This document shows, one piece after another, positions 37,229 to 46,003 of a stretch of DNA of 64,000 nt. The stretch is from positions 124,001-188,000 of the forward strand of contig CAWBWL010000013.1 of the NCBI GenBank assembly GCA_963792485.1. Direction: 5' to 3'. A program made the translations under genes and the position numbers. Position 1 is the first letter of the stretch. Every line of letters starts with the position of its first letter. The notes beneath the pieces were generated by a model, which was not told the origin of the DNA, searched no databases, and saw only the letters and a list, made by a program, of their open reading frames with translations. The stretch is from JANOYJ01 sp963792485 (GTDB lineage Bacteria; Pseudomonadota; Alphaproteobacteria; Rhizobiales; Rhizobiaceae).

Positions 37229-37660
37229 ATGGCGTCGCTGGTCGATTCGAACATATTGATCGATATCGCCTTTCGCGATCCGGTTTGGCTCGATTGGTCG
37301 CGCAAGACGCTGGCGCGCGCCTCCGCCGAGGGGGGCCTTGTCATCAACCAGATCATTTTTTCAGAAATGTCCATGCGCTACGAGAGTTATGACGAGGTGG
37401 ACAAGCTCCTTCCACCCGAAGATTTTCGCCGTGAGGAATTGCCATGGATGGCTGCGTTTGGCGCATCCAAGGCATTCATTGCCTACCGGAGGGCAGGCGG
37501 GACAAAATCGAGACCGCTGCCGGACTTTTATATTGGCGCTCACGCCGCCGTTTGCGGACACAGTTTGATCACACGTGATCCGTCCGGTTACAGGACTTAT
37601 TTTCCGGATGTCGAACTGATTACGCCCGAAACCCACCCGCTTACGGGACCCACCAGATGA
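37229..37660 (+). CDS. PIN-domain toxin (VapC type) coupled to ruvA
   Basis: 143 residues with the PIN nuclease acids: Asp in SLVDSNILIDIAF, Glu in IIFSEMSMR, Asp in LPDFYIGAHA and Asp in TRDPSGYRTYFPDVELITP. VapC-type toxins cleave tRNA or rRNA. Its stop TGA overlaps the ruvA start in an ATGA (37657-37660), so ruvA translation is probably coupled to the toxin. Intact. Confidence 0.9.
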   Translation: MASLVDSNILIDIAFRDPVWLDWSRKTLARASAEGGLVINQIIFSEMSMRYESYDEVDKLLPPEDFRREELPWMAAFGASKAFIAYRRAGGTKSRPLPDFYIGAHAAVCGHSLITRDPSGYRTYFPDVELITPETHPLTGPTR

Positions 37661-38274
37661 TCGGAAAACTCAAAGGCGTCATCGACGAGATCGCCGAAGA
37701 CCATGTGGTCGTGGATGTGCATGGCGTCGGCTATGTCGCCTTTTGCTCGATGCGCACGCTCGGCAATCTGCAAGGCGCGGGCGAGGCGGTGACGCTGTTT
37801 ATCGAGACTTATGTGCGTGAGGACATGCTCCGGCTGTTTGGGTTTCAGACCCAGCTGGAGCGTGAATGGTTCCGCCTGTTGCAGAGCGTGCAGGGCGTCG
37901 GCGCGAAAGTGGCGCTGGCGGTTCTGTCCACTTTGACCGCGCCCGACCTTGCCAATGCCATCGCGCTGCGCGACATTGCCATGGTCTCGCGCGCGCCGGG
38001 CGTCGGCAAGAAGGTGGCGGAGCGGATTGTCACCGAGCTGAAGAACAAGGCGCCAGCCTTTGCAGGCTCGGCATCAGGAACAATCGGCCTCAAGCAGGAG
38101 CTAGGCGAAGGTGTAGCGCCTGCGCCAGTGATGGACGCGGTCTCGGCGCTGACAAACCTCGGCTATTCGCGCGATGTGGCGGCGAATGCCGTGGCGGCGG
38201 CGATGAAAACTGCGGGCGAGGGGGCGGATTCGGCGAAGCTCATACGGCTCGGGCTGAAGGAGCTGGCGCGGTGA
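37657..38274 (+). CDS. ruvA: Holliday junction branch migration protein RuvA
   Basis: 205 residues: N-terminal OB fold (MIGKLKGVIDEIAEDHVVVD), two helix-hairpin-helix motifs (LQSVQGVGAKVALAVLS and SRAPGVGKKVAERIVTELKN), and a flexible linker before a C-terminal domain that contacts RuvB (ALTNLGYSRDVAANAVAAAM). Forms tetramers at four-way junctions. Start overlaps the upstream toxin stop. Confidence 0.96.
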   Translation: MIGKLKGVIDEIAEDHVVVDVHGVGYVAFCSMRTLGNLQGAGEAVTLFIETYVREDMLRLFGFQTQLEREWFRLLQSVQGVGAKVALAVLSTLTAPDLANAIALRDIAMVSRAPGVGKKVAERIVTELKNKAPAFAGSASGTIGLKQELGEGVAPAPVMDAVSALTNLGYSRDVAANAVAAAMKTAGEGADSAKLIRLGLKELAR

Positions 38275-38337
38275 AATTCCTTGCATTGTTTCATGTTCAT
38301 TACCATATTATAAAAGTAAGGAGTTGAGGGCGAGTTA

Positions 38338-38601
38338 ATGAACGTCAGGTCGAAAATAACGTCAAAGGGTCAGACGACAATTCCCGTCGAGGTGCGCGAT
38401 TTGTTGGGGCTTAAGCCGGGGGACATAGTCAGCTATGAGATCAGGGACAAAACGGTGCGGATAGGCAAAGCGCGCAGCGCGCTGGAATTTGCCGGCATTT
38501 TGCATGACCCAAACCGCAAGCCGCTGACAATAGACGAGATGAGCTCCGCCTGGCCCGAGGCCGCCCTTGAAAGATATGAGCGAACTCTTGATCGGGATTG
38601 A
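38338..38601 (+). CDS. AbrB/SpoVT-fold antitoxin of second module
   Basis: 87 residues with the AbrB domain (SKITSKGQTTIPVEVRDLLG, GDIVSYEIRDKTVRIGKARS) and an acidic tail. Partner of the overlapping PIN toxin. Its tail and spacing differ from the first module, and the two antitoxins are not close copies. An AT-rich 60-base gap after ruvA may hold its promoter, with TTGCAT near 38283 and TATTATAAAA further on. Confidence 0.88.
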   Translation: MNVRSKITSKGQTTIPVEVRDLLGLKPGDIVSYEIRDKTVRIGKARSALEFAGILHDPNRKPLTIDEMSSAWPEAALERYERTLDRD

Positions 38602-38986
38602 CACAAATATCATCATCCGGCTGCTGACGCGCGACGATGAAGTGCAATTCTCCCTGGCGCGTTCGCTGGTCGCGGGGGCTTCACTTGAAAAGCCGCTGTG
38701 CGTCAACATTGTGACCATGACGGAAAGCCTTTGGGTTCTGGAGAAGCGACTGAAAATGCTGACAGTGGATGCGCGCAGCTTGCTTGGCAGTTTTCTTGAG
38801 GCGCCTGAGATTGTCGTTCCCAGCACTATGCCATTTGCCGGCTGGCAATCGGCGCTCTCGTCGGCGCATCCAGGATGGACCGATGTTGTTGTGGCTGGCA
38901 TCAATGCCGAGCTCGGCTGTGTCCACACGCTCACTTTTGACAAGCGTGCAGCGAAATCCGTCCCCGGCATGGAGCTTCTCGCATGA
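38576..38986 (+). CDS. PIN-domain toxin of second module, coupled to ruvB
   Basis: 136 residues: LLIGIDTNIIIRLLTRDDEV (first Asp), TMTESLWVLEKR (Glu), GWTDVVVAGINAELGC (Asp) and LTFDKRAAKSVPGMELL (Asp). Belongs to a different PIN subgroup from the first toxin. Start at MSELLIGIDTN (38576), inside the end of the antitoxin gene. Its stop overlaps the ruvB start as ATGA (38983-38986), mirroring the first module. Confidence 0.88.
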   Translation: MSELLIGIDTNIIIRLLTRDDEVQFSLARSLVAGASLEKPLCVNIVTMTESLWVLEKRLKMLTVDARSLLGSFLEAPEIVVPSTMPFAGWQSALSSAHPGWTDVVVAGINAELGCVHTLTFDKRAAKSVPGMELLA

Positions 38987-40017
38987 GCGGCACCCGCCCT
39001 CTCATCACGCCGGAAAAACTCGGCGAAGATGTGGACACAAACCTGCGCCCGCAGTCGCTTGCCGAGTTCATCGGCCAGAAGGCGGCGCGGGAAAATCTGA
39101 AAGTCTTCATCGATGCCGCGAAGTCGCGCGGCGAGGCGCTGGACCATGTGCTGTTTGTCGGCCCGCCCGGGCTTGGCAAGACGACGCTGGCGCAGATCAT
39201 GGCGAAAGAGCTCGGCGTCAATTTCCGCTCCACGTCCGGCCCGGTCATTGCCAAGGCGGGCGACCTTGCGGCGCTTTTGACAAACCTTGAAGAAAACGAC
39301 GTCCTGTTCATCGACGAAATCCACCGGCTCAATCCGGCGGTGGAGGAAATCCTCTATCCGGCGATGGAGGATTACCAGCTTGACCTCATCATCGGTGAGG
39401 GGCCGGCGGCGCGGTCGGTGAAGATCGACCTGTCAAAGTTCACGCTCGTGGCCGCGACAACGCGGCTCGGCCTGCTCACCAATCCGCTGCGCGACCGGTT
39501 CGGCATTCCGGTGCGGCTGAATTTCTACACGGTGGAGGAATTGGAGCTGATCGTGCGGCGCGGCGCGCGGATCATGGGGCTGCCCCTGAACGATGAAGGC
39601 GCCACCGAAATCGCCCGCCGCTCGCGCGGCACGCCCCGCATCGCCGGCCGGCTGCTCAGGCGCGTGCGCGACTTCGCCCATGCCGGCGGCGACGAGACGG
39701 TGAACCGCGCCATTGCCGACGCGGCGCTGACGAGGTTGGAAGTGGACGCGATGGGCCTCGACGCGCTCGACCGGCGGTACCTGAACATGATCGCCAACAA
39801 TTTCGGCGGTGGCCCGGTCGGCGTCGAAACCATCGCTGCCGGCCTCTCCGAGCCGCGCGATGCGATTGAAGACATTATCGAGCCCTATCTCATCCAGCAG
39901 GGATTTTTGCAGCGAACACCGCGCGGGCGGGTGCTGGCGGCCAACGCCTGGCGGCATCTGGGACTGGAGCCGCCGAGGGACATGGCGCAGATGGGGATGC
40001 TGTTTGAGGAGGAGTGA
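38983..40017 (+). CDS. ruvB: Holliday junction branch migration ATPase RuvB
   Basis: 344 residues. AAA+ motor with TNLRPQSLAEFIGQ, Walker A GPPGLGKTTL, Walker B NDVLFIDEIHRL, sensor region LVAATTRLGLLTNPLRDRFG and a C-terminal winged helix (EPYLIQQGFLQRTPRGRVLA). Drives branch migration with RuvA. ATG overlaps the toxin stop. Next downstream is an AT-rich foreign-looking gene instead of ybgC. Confidence 0.97.
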   Translation: MSGTRPLITPEKLGEDVDTNLRPQSLAEFIGQKAARENLKVFIDAAKSRGEALDHVLFVGPPGLGKTTLAQIMAKELGVNFRSTSGPVIAKAGDLAALLTNLEENDVLFIDEIHRLNPAVEEILYPAMEDYQLDLIIGEGPAARSVKIDLSKFTLVAATTRLGLLTNPLRDRFGIPVRLNFYTVEELELIVRRGARIMGLPLNDEGATEIARRSRGTPRIAGRLLRRVRDFAHAGGDETVNRAIADAALTRLEVDAMGLDALDRRYLNMIANNFGGGPVGVETIAAGLSEPRDAIEDIIEPYLIQQGFLQRTPRGRVLAANAWRHLGLEPPRDMAQMGMLFEEE

Positions 40018-40104
40018 AGTGACACGATTGGATATTTCATCTGTTGACTCTATATGATAAAATAAATTAGCTAGCTCAATTTTTGCAATAAAACGGGTAA
40101 TATC

Positions 40105-41379
40105 ATGAAAATAAGTGAAGTATTTACGCCGTTTGATACTCCGACAATAACATACGTTGACAGATCGGAGCACAAGTTAGAGCAACGATTGAAGGAGTAC
40201 TACGATGCTCCAAATTTGGTCATATCAGTCTCCGGCCCTTCAAAGTCAGGCAAAACGGTGCTGATACGCAAAGTGATCACTCCTGATAATATGATTCCGG
40301 TAGTGGGCGTCGGCATAACAAGCGCAGACAACCTTTGGGAGCGTGTGTTGAATTGGATGGGTACTCCTGAAGAAGTCAGCACGCATCAAAATACTGCAAC
40401 TGAATTGACAATCGAGGCTGAGGCCGGAGGAAAACTTAAAGTACCCCTAGTCGCTGAAGGTTCCACACGACTTGGCCTACGCGGCAGCCGAGGCTCTGAG
40501 AAAGGTTCGATAGAGCTCCGACGCGCGCAAGGAATTACCCAAGTGATAAAGGAGATTGGCGGCAGCGACTTTGTAGTTTTTATTGACGATTTTCACTACA
40601 TAAAGCCAGAGTTTAGGGAGGAGATTGGTAGGCAAATCAAGGTAGCGGCCGAGAGCGGTGTCAAGATAATTACAGCCTCTGTTCCTCACAGGGCAGACGA
40701 TGTTGTCAGAAGTAACCCGGAGCTCCGCGGACGTGTGGCGGCCATTGATCTGAGCTATTGGACTGAAAATGAACTGACGCAGATAGCAAGAAAGGGGTTT
40801 CACGCCCTAAACATTGACTTGGCACCAGATGTAGAACGTCGATTCGCTCTAGAATCGTTTGGGTCTCCACAATTAATGCAATCCGTTTGCCAGAATCTGT
40901 GTTTTGATCTTTCCATTGCAAGTGAACTTCCGGAGCAACGCCGGATCGACATATCCAGTGATCAAATTGAAGAAACATTACTTCGAACATCTACCACAGC
41001 GAATTTCTCTAAACTTTTAACTGCGCTGCATACTGGACCCCGGACGCGAGGAACTGAAAGGAAAATTCATCCTCTGGTCGACGGCACGCAAGGTGACGTA
41101 TATCGCGCGGTTTTATTGGCAATAAAACAAAGTCCAGCGGTTTTGTCTTTTTCTTATGATAATATTCTCTCCCGCGTTAAATCTGTATGTAAGGACGAAG
41201 TTCCAGTCGGATCAAGTATCACCTCTTCTTTGGAGCAAATGACGCTCATCGGTGAAGAAATCCAGCCTGGTTCAAGTCCAATTTCTTGGGATATGGACAA
41301 TCTTGACATTATAGACCCGTATTTTCTTTTCTATTTGCGTTGCTCTGAAAAATTGCAGGAATTAGGCGGTGCTTTTTAG
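40105..41379 (+). CDS. AT-rich P-loop ATPase, STAND/AAA-like, probably acquired
   Basis: 424 residues. Walker A VSGPSKSGKTVLIRK (near residue 50), Walker B DFVVFIDDFHYIKPEF, a sensor-like segment KIITASVPHRADDV, helical middle, and the C-terminal DPYFLFYLR motif seen in the winged-helix region of many prokaryotic ORC/STAND-like ATPases. Base composition and codon use are visibly AT-richer than all neighbours, and it is preceded by AT-rich DNA. No partner effector gene adjoins it. Function unknown; such genes often occur among defence or mobile loci. Confidence 0.75.
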   Translation: MKISEVFTPFDTPTITYVDRSEHKLEQRLKEYYDAPNLVISVSGPSKSGKTVLIRKVITPDNMIPVVGVGITSADNLWERVLNWMGTPEEVSTHQNTATELTIEAEAGGKLKVPLVAEGSTRLGLRGSRGSEKGSIELRRAQGITQVIKEIGGSDFVVFIDDFHYIKPEFREEIGRQIKVAAESGVKIITASVPHRADDVVRSNPELRGRVAAIDLSYWTENELTQIARKGFHALNIDLAPDVERRFALESFGSPQLMQSVCQNLCFDLSIASELPEQRRIDISSDQIEETLLRTSTTANFSKLLTALHTGPRTRGTERKIHPLVDGTQGDVYRAVLLAIKQSPAVLSFSYDNILSRVKSVCKDEVPVGSSITSSLEQMTLIGEEIQPGSSPISWDMDNLDIIDPYFLFYLRCSEKLQELGGAF

Positions 41380-41450
41380 TCCGCCAATTTCGAATTTCTT
41401 CTGCAAGTGTCGGTATCTATCATCTTAGTTGGACACAAGGCTAATCGTAG

Positions 41451-42677
41451 TCACATCCCCCGCACCACCTCCATCACATCCCCTTCCGCCTTCTCCCCGT
41501 CAAACCCGTCCACCAGCCCAAACGCGCCGCCATAGGACCAGACCGACCACATGAACCCGGCCGCCTCCGCGCGCTCCGCCATGGCTTCGACATAGGCGGC
41601 GCGGGTTTTGCCGGGGGTGACCAGCGGGTTGCCATATTCCTGGCGGATCATGCCGAATTCGCCGAGGAGGATATTGGAAGGATCGACGCCGTTGTCCTTC
41701 GCCCATTTGGCGACGATGGCGAAAGGCTTGTCCATTTCGCGGGAAAGGCCCTCTTTGGTGTAGATCTTGGCGATTTCCTCGTCGAGATAAGCAAGATGGC
41801 CGGCGCGGCGGGCTTTGGGCGCGTCTTTCTTGATGCGGGTGCGGATTTCGTCCAGCGCTTCGTCCAGCTCATCCTTGTCCGCCTCGTGCAGCGGGAAGGG
41901 GAGGTCGTAGACATGGGGCATGAAATCGCCGGTCCATGTCGCGCCCTGATGGGTGAGGATGAACGGGTCGTAGGAGTGGAACGACCAGATGATATTGTCA
42001 TCGGCAAAGTCTTTCGGGTCCAGCTTCGCCAGCCCTTCCGCCCCGCCCCAACAGGCGCCTGAGAGGATGAGCGTAACCTTTGAGGTGACGCCGCGGGCGG
42101 CGGCGTGCAGGGTTTTGAGCTTGTCCGGCCAGTCGTTTGTGCCGTCATCCGGGCAGTCGATAGTCGGCTCGTTGAACAGTTCGAGCGCCACGCTTTCGGG
42201 GATGTGATCCGTCAGCATCTTCGCCAGGCGTTCAACCAGCGCCACATGGGCTTCAAACAGCTTGGCGTCTTTCAGGATTTCTGTTGTTCCGATTTTGCGA
42301 TTGCCGCCAGCGGGGAGGGCGTGCAGGTCGAGGATGACTTTGAGGCCCGACCTGGTGACGAGATCGACGGATGCCGAGACCTCAGCGAACAACTCATCGC
42401 GCAGGGCCTCGGTCTTGCCGGACAGGAAGGGCGAGGGGTCGATGGGCATGCGGACAAAGTCGAAGCCGGCGGCTTTCAAATCGGCAAGTTCCTTCTCCCC
42501 GACATGTTTGCGCCATTCGGGGAAGGGCAGCATGACGCTTTTGTCGCCCCATTTCGACTCGTCCGGCCATGTTACCCAGATGTCGAGCGAGATGCCGCGT
42601 TTGGCCTGAAAGGTCGCGGCGCCGGCGGGCGCGGTCAATGCGATAATGAAGGCGGTGAGGGCGAGGAACAGTTTCAT
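41451..42677 (-). CDS. Secreted glycoside hydrolase family 5 (cellulase-like)
   Basis: 408 residues with signal peptide (LFLALTAFIIALTAPAGA). GH5 marks are FDFVRMPIDPSPF, VILDLHALPAG, acid/base Glu in ALELFNEPTID, FHSYDPF and the nucleophile Glu in ILLGEFGM. Acts on beta-glucan-type polymers outside the cytoplasm. Start at 42677, with AGGA 8 bases upstream; in-frame ATGs at 42686 and 42698 also exist. Converges with the AT-rich ATPase gene and is divergent from ybgC. Confidence 0.87.
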   Translation of the reverse strand: MKLFLALTAFIIALTAPAGAATFQAKRGISLDIWVTWPDESKWGDKSVMLPFPEWRKHVGEKELADLKAAGFDFVRMPIDPSPFLSGKTEALRDELFAEVSASVDLVTRSGLKVILDLHALPAGGNRKIGTTEILKDAKLFEAHVALVERLAKMLTDHIPESVALELFNEPTIDCPDDGTNDWPDKLKTLHAAARGVTSKVTLILSGACWGGAEGLAKLDPKDFADDNIIWSFHSYDPFILTHQGATWTGDFMPHVYDLPFPLHEADKDELDEALDEIRTRIKKDAPKARRAGHLAYLDEEIAKIYTKEGLSREMDKPFAIVAKWAKDNGVDPSNILLGEFGMIRQEYGNPLVTPGKTRAAYVEAMAERAEAAGFMWSVWSYGGAFGLVDGFDGEKAEGDVMEVVRGM

Positions 42678-42736
42678 CTTTGCCATCCTGACTTTCATCG
42701 CGCATATAGTCTGCTTCCAATCCGGCGGAAATCTGA

Positions 42737-43195
42737 ATGCGCGAACTTGGTAAAGGGCTGGCGGGAGAGCTGACGGCGGACGGCCACCGCCTGCTGCAGC
42801 GCGTCTATTACGAAGACACGGATTTTTCCGGGATTGTCTACCATGCCCGCTATCTGCATTTCCTCGAGCGCGGACGCACGGACTATCTGCGCCTTGCCGG
42901 CATTCATCACGCCGAAATAGGCTCGGGCGAAACCGGCGAGCGGCTCGCCTGGGTCGTGCGGCACATGGAGATCGATTTCCTCCGCCCCGCGCGGATTGAT
43001 GATGTGCTGGAGATTGAGACCAAGCTTGCGGACCTCTCCGGCGCGCGGATTTTCATGGATCAGACGATTGAAACCGGCGGCAAGCGGCTGATTGAGGCGC
43101 GGGTTGAGGCTGCGCTCGTCAATGCGGATGGCAAGCCGAGGCGCTTTCCCAAGGATTGGATCGCCCGTTTGTCCGGCAATCCCGGGCCATCCTAA
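42737..43195 (+). CDS. ybgC: Tol-Pal-associated acyl-CoA thioesterase YbgC
   Basis: 152 residues, hot-dog fold: HRLLQRVYYEDTDFSGIVYH with the catalytic Asp, then YLHFLERGRTDYLR and WVVRHMEIDFLRPARIDD. Hydrolyses short-chain acyl-CoA or acyl-ACP thioesters, thought to link phospholipid synthesis to the envelope complex. First gene of the Tol-Pal cluster. Confidence 0.94.
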   Translation: MRELGKGLAGELTADGHRLLQRVYYEDTDFSGIVYHARYLHFLERGRTDYLRLAGIHHAEIGSGETGERLAWVVRHMEIDFLRPARIDDVLEIETKLADLSGARIFMDQTIETGGKRLIEARVEAALVNADGKPRRFPKDWIARLSGNPGPS

Positions 43196-43381
43196 CCAAT
43201 CGTTAAGCATAAGTCGTCAAGAATGCCGGCAAGGGGCAGGCTGCGTTAACCACGCGCCTTCCTTTGACCAAAATCTGCGGAAAGAAGCGCCGCGACGGGA
43301 AATGCGCGCTTCTTCTGACAAAGCGAAGAGATGGACCGCCCGGCCCGAACAGCCGGGCGTTTGGATTCAAGGACGTAACTC

Positions 43382-44089
43382 ATGGAAAATATCGCGGTTG
43401 CCGTGGACACGAGCCATTTGTCGCTCTGGGGCCTGTTCATGCAGGCCGGCTGGGTGGTCAAGCTGGTGATGATCGGCCTTGTGCTCGCCTCGGTCTGGTC
43501 ATGGGCGATCGTCTTCGAAAAATTTGTCTCCTACCGCAAGATGCGAACCGCTATTGACCGGTTTGAGCAGAATTTCTGGTCTGGCCAGTCATTGGAAGAG
43601 CTTTACCGAACACTTGCCGACCGCAATACGCTCGGCATGGGCTCGATCTTCGTCGCGGCCATGCGCGAATGGAAAAAGTCCTTCGAGCGTGGCGCGCGCT
43701 CGCCCATTGGCCTGCAGATGCGCATTGAAAAATCCATGGATGTGGCGCTGACGCGCGAGATGGAATCGCTCGAAAGCCGGCTCGGCTTCCTCGCCACCGT
43801 TGGTTCATCGGCGCCGTTCGTCGGGCTTTTCGGCACGGTTATCGGCATTATGACGTCGTTTCAGGCAATCGCGGCTTCGAAGAACACGTCGCTCGCCGTC
43901 GTCGCGCCGGGCATTGCCGAGGCGCTGCTCGCCACCGCCATCGGTCTTCTGGCAGCCATTCCGGCGGTTATCGCGTACAACAAATTGTCGTCCGAGGCCT
44001 CGAAGATCGAGACCAAGCTCGAAGGCTTCGCCGATGAGTTCTCCGCCATACTCTCGCGGCAAATCGATGAGAAAATTGCCAAGCAGTAG
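43382..44089 (+). CDS. tolQ: Tol-Pal system inner-membrane protein TolQ
   Basis: 235 residues, three helices (LVMIGLVLASVWSWAIVFEK; LATVGSSAPFVGLFGTVIGI; ATAIGLLAAIPAVIAYNKLS). With TolR it forms the proton channel energising outer-membrane constriction at division. Starts 186 bases after ybgC; tolR follows after 9 bases. Confidence 0.96.
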   Translation: MENIAVAVDTSHLSLWGLFMQAGWVVKLVMIGLVLASVWSWAIVFEKFVSYRKMRTAIDRFEQNFWSGQSLEELYRTLADRNTLGMGSIFVAAMREWKKSFERGARSPIGLQMRIEKSMDVALTREMESLESRLGFLATVGSSAPFVGLFGTVIGIMTSFQAIAASKNTSLAVVAPGIAEALLATAIGLLAAIPAVIAYNKLSSEASKIETKLEGFADEFSAILSRQIDEKIAKQ

Positions 44090-44098
44090 GATCAGTTC

Positions 44099-44545
44099 AT
44101 GGGCATGAGTGTTGGAGCCAAGGGCAGCAAGGGCGGCCGCCGCCATCGCCGCAAGGGCGCGTTGATGAGCGAGATCAATGTGACGCCGATGGTCGACGTC
44201 ATGCTGGTGCTGCTGATCATTTTCATGGTCGCCGCGCCGCTGATGACGGTGGGCGTGCCAATCGACCTGCCGGAAACGCAGGCGAAAGCCATGAACGTCG
44301 ATACGACACCGCTGACAATCTCCGTCGACAAGGATGGCGGTGTGTTCATCATGGAATCGCCGATCCCGATGGACGGACTTGTCCAGAAGCTTCAGGCCAT
44401 CGCAGAACAGGGTTACGATCAGCGCATATTTGTTCAGGGAGACAAGGCCGCGGATTATGGCACGGTCATCAAGGTCATGGCACTGATATCGTCAGCTGGT
44501 TTCAAAAATCTGGGTCTGGTCTCACTTCCGGAGCAAGGCAGTTAG
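44099..44545 (+). CDS. tolR: Tol-Pal system protein TolR
   Basis: 148 residues of the ExbD/TolR family: a basic N-terminus (KGSKGGRRHRRKGALMSEIN), one helix with the essential Asp (VTPMVDVMLVLLIIFMVAAP) and a periplasmic domain ending LGLVSLPEQGS. Works with TolQ and TolA. Confidence 0.96.
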   Translation: MGMSVGAKGSKGGRRHRRKGALMSEINVTPMVDVMLVLLIIFMVAAPLMTVGVPIDLPETQAKAMNVDTTPLTISVDKDGGVFIMESPIPMDGLVQKLQAIAEQGYDQRIFVQGDKAADYGTVIKVMALISSAGFKNLGLVSLPEQGS

Positions 44546-44551
44546 GCCGCG

Positions 44552-45988
44552 ATGAACCGCAGTCTCGCCATATCGTTCGCGCTGCATCTGCTCTTCCTCG
44601 GGCTGGGTGTCGTGTCAATGTCGTCCCCGCGCGAAATGGCGGTGGCGAGCGTTGAGGCTTTGCCGATTGATATCGTGCCAATCGAAGAGCTGACGCAGGT
44701 GCAGGAAGGCGAGAAGTCGGCGGAGAAAGCTGACAAGCCCGCGCCGAAGCCGACCGAGAAGCCGCAAGTCACGCAAGACGCGGTCAATCCGGGTGAGACT
44801 GAAAATGACATCAAAGCGCCGCCGACGCCGGCTGAAAAGCCGAAGCCGGTAGAGACAGCTGCAGCGCCGGCTCCCGCTCCTGTTCCCGTGAAGAAGCCGG
44901 AACTCGACAAACCCGAGCCTGAAAAACCGGTCCGCGAGCTGAAGCCCACGCAAGAAGAAGACGTTGTGGCCAAGGCGATTGCCGAGGAAGAGGCGGCTGC
45001 AAAGGCGGCTGAGGCGAAGGCCGCAGAACAAGCCAAAGCCGCTGAGAAAGCGGCGGCGGCAAAGGCCGCTGAAGCAAAAACCGCTGCAGACGCAAAGGCG
45101 GAAGCGGAAGCCCAGAAGCAGGCTCAACTCGAGAAAGAGGCGATTGCCCGCGAAGCGGAGATCGCCAAGAAGGCCGAGGAGGAAGCCCGCGCCGCTGAGG
45201 CCAAGAAGCAGGCTGCCGCTGACAAGGCGGCGGCTGAGGAGAAAATTCAGAAGGAGATCGCCAAGGCGGATTCGGAAGCCAAGGCCGCCGAAGCTGAGGC
45301 CGCCAAGGAAAAGGCGGCTGCCGACGCAAAGGCAAAGGCTGATGCAAAAGCCGAGGCCAAAGCGCAGGCGGATGCGCAGGCCAAGGCTGAAGCCAAGGCG
45401 AAGGCCGCAGCTGAGGCGAAAGCCGCCGCGGACGCAGAGGCTGAAGCGGAGGCCCAAAAGGTTGCGGAAGCCAAAGCCGCCAAGGCCAAGAAAGCGGCTG
45501 AGGCCAAGAAGGCTGAGGCGGAAGCGGAGGCCAAAGCCGCCAAGGCTGCGAAGGCTTCGAAGGAAAAAGACTTCAACGAGGAAGAAATCGCCGCGCTTCT
45601 CAACAAGGAGAAGGGCGCGACCGGCAAGAAGGCGTCCAAGGACAAGGCTGCACTCGGTGCAAAGAAGGCAACCGGTGGTGCGAAGCTATCAGTCTCTGAA
45701 ATGGATGCCCTTCGCGGACAGATCGAAAAGTGCTGGAACCCGCCCTCCGGCGTTGCTGATACGGCTGGCCAGAAAGTGTCGATCAAGATTTCACTCGACC
45801 AGTCGGGGAATGTGGTCGGCAGTCCAAAAATCATTTCAGGCGGCGGCGGCGATGGCGTTGGCCGTCTTGCCGCCGAAGCAGGCCGGCGCGCCGTGCTGCG
45901 CTGTCAGCCCTATAATCTGCCCGCCGAAAAATATGATACGTGGAGCGAAGTGATCTTCAACTTCGATCCGAGTGAAATGCTGCAATAG
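44552..45988 (+). CDS. tolA: Tol-Pal system protein TolA
   Basis: 478 residues. Single N-terminal helix (LAISFALHLLFLGLGVVSMS), a Pro/Lys segment, a very long alanine-lysine-glutamate helix (about residues 130-350) and a C-terminal globular domain (DALRGQIEKCWNPPSGVADT ... GRRAVLRCQPYNLP) with two cysteines. Spans the periplasm from TolQR to Pal/TolB. The repetitive centre gives long spurious reading frames on both strands. Confidence 0.95.
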   Translation: MNRSLAISFALHLLFLGLGVVSMSSPREMAVASVEALPIDIVPIEELTQVQEGEKSAEKADKPAPKPTEKPQVTQDAVNPGETENDIKAPPTPAEKPKPVETAAAPAPAPVPVKKPELDKPEPEKPVRELKPTQEEDVVAKAIAEEEAAAKAAEAKAAEQAKAAEKAAAAKAAEAKTAADAKAEAEAQKQAQLEKEAIAREAEIAKKAEEEARAAEAKKQAAADKAAAEEKIQKEIAKADSEAKAAEAEAAKEKAAADAKAKADAKAEAKAQADAQAKAEAKAKAAAEAKAAADAEAEAEAQKVAEAKAAKAKKAAEAKKAEAEAEAKAAKAAKASKEKDFNEEEIAALLNKEKGATGKKASKDKAALGAKKATGGAKLSVSEMDALRGQIEKCWNPPSGVADTAGQKVSIKISLDQSGNVVGSPKIISGGGGDGVGRLAAEAGRRAVLRCQPYNLPAEKYDTWSEVIFNFDPSEMLQ

Positions 45989-46003
45989 AAGGGTCTGTGA
46001 CCG

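Noticed and set aside
40018..40104. Attachment site for an integrated element before the ATPase gene
   Set aside because: A short AGCTAGCT palindrome is present, but no matching direct repeat was found on the other side of the gene and no integrase is nearby.
44964..45953. Arginine/lysine-rich ORF and several serine/alanine-rich ORFs over tolA
   Set aside because: They are frame shadows of the repetitive alanine-lysine helix of TolA, which has an intact N-terminal helix and C-terminal domain.
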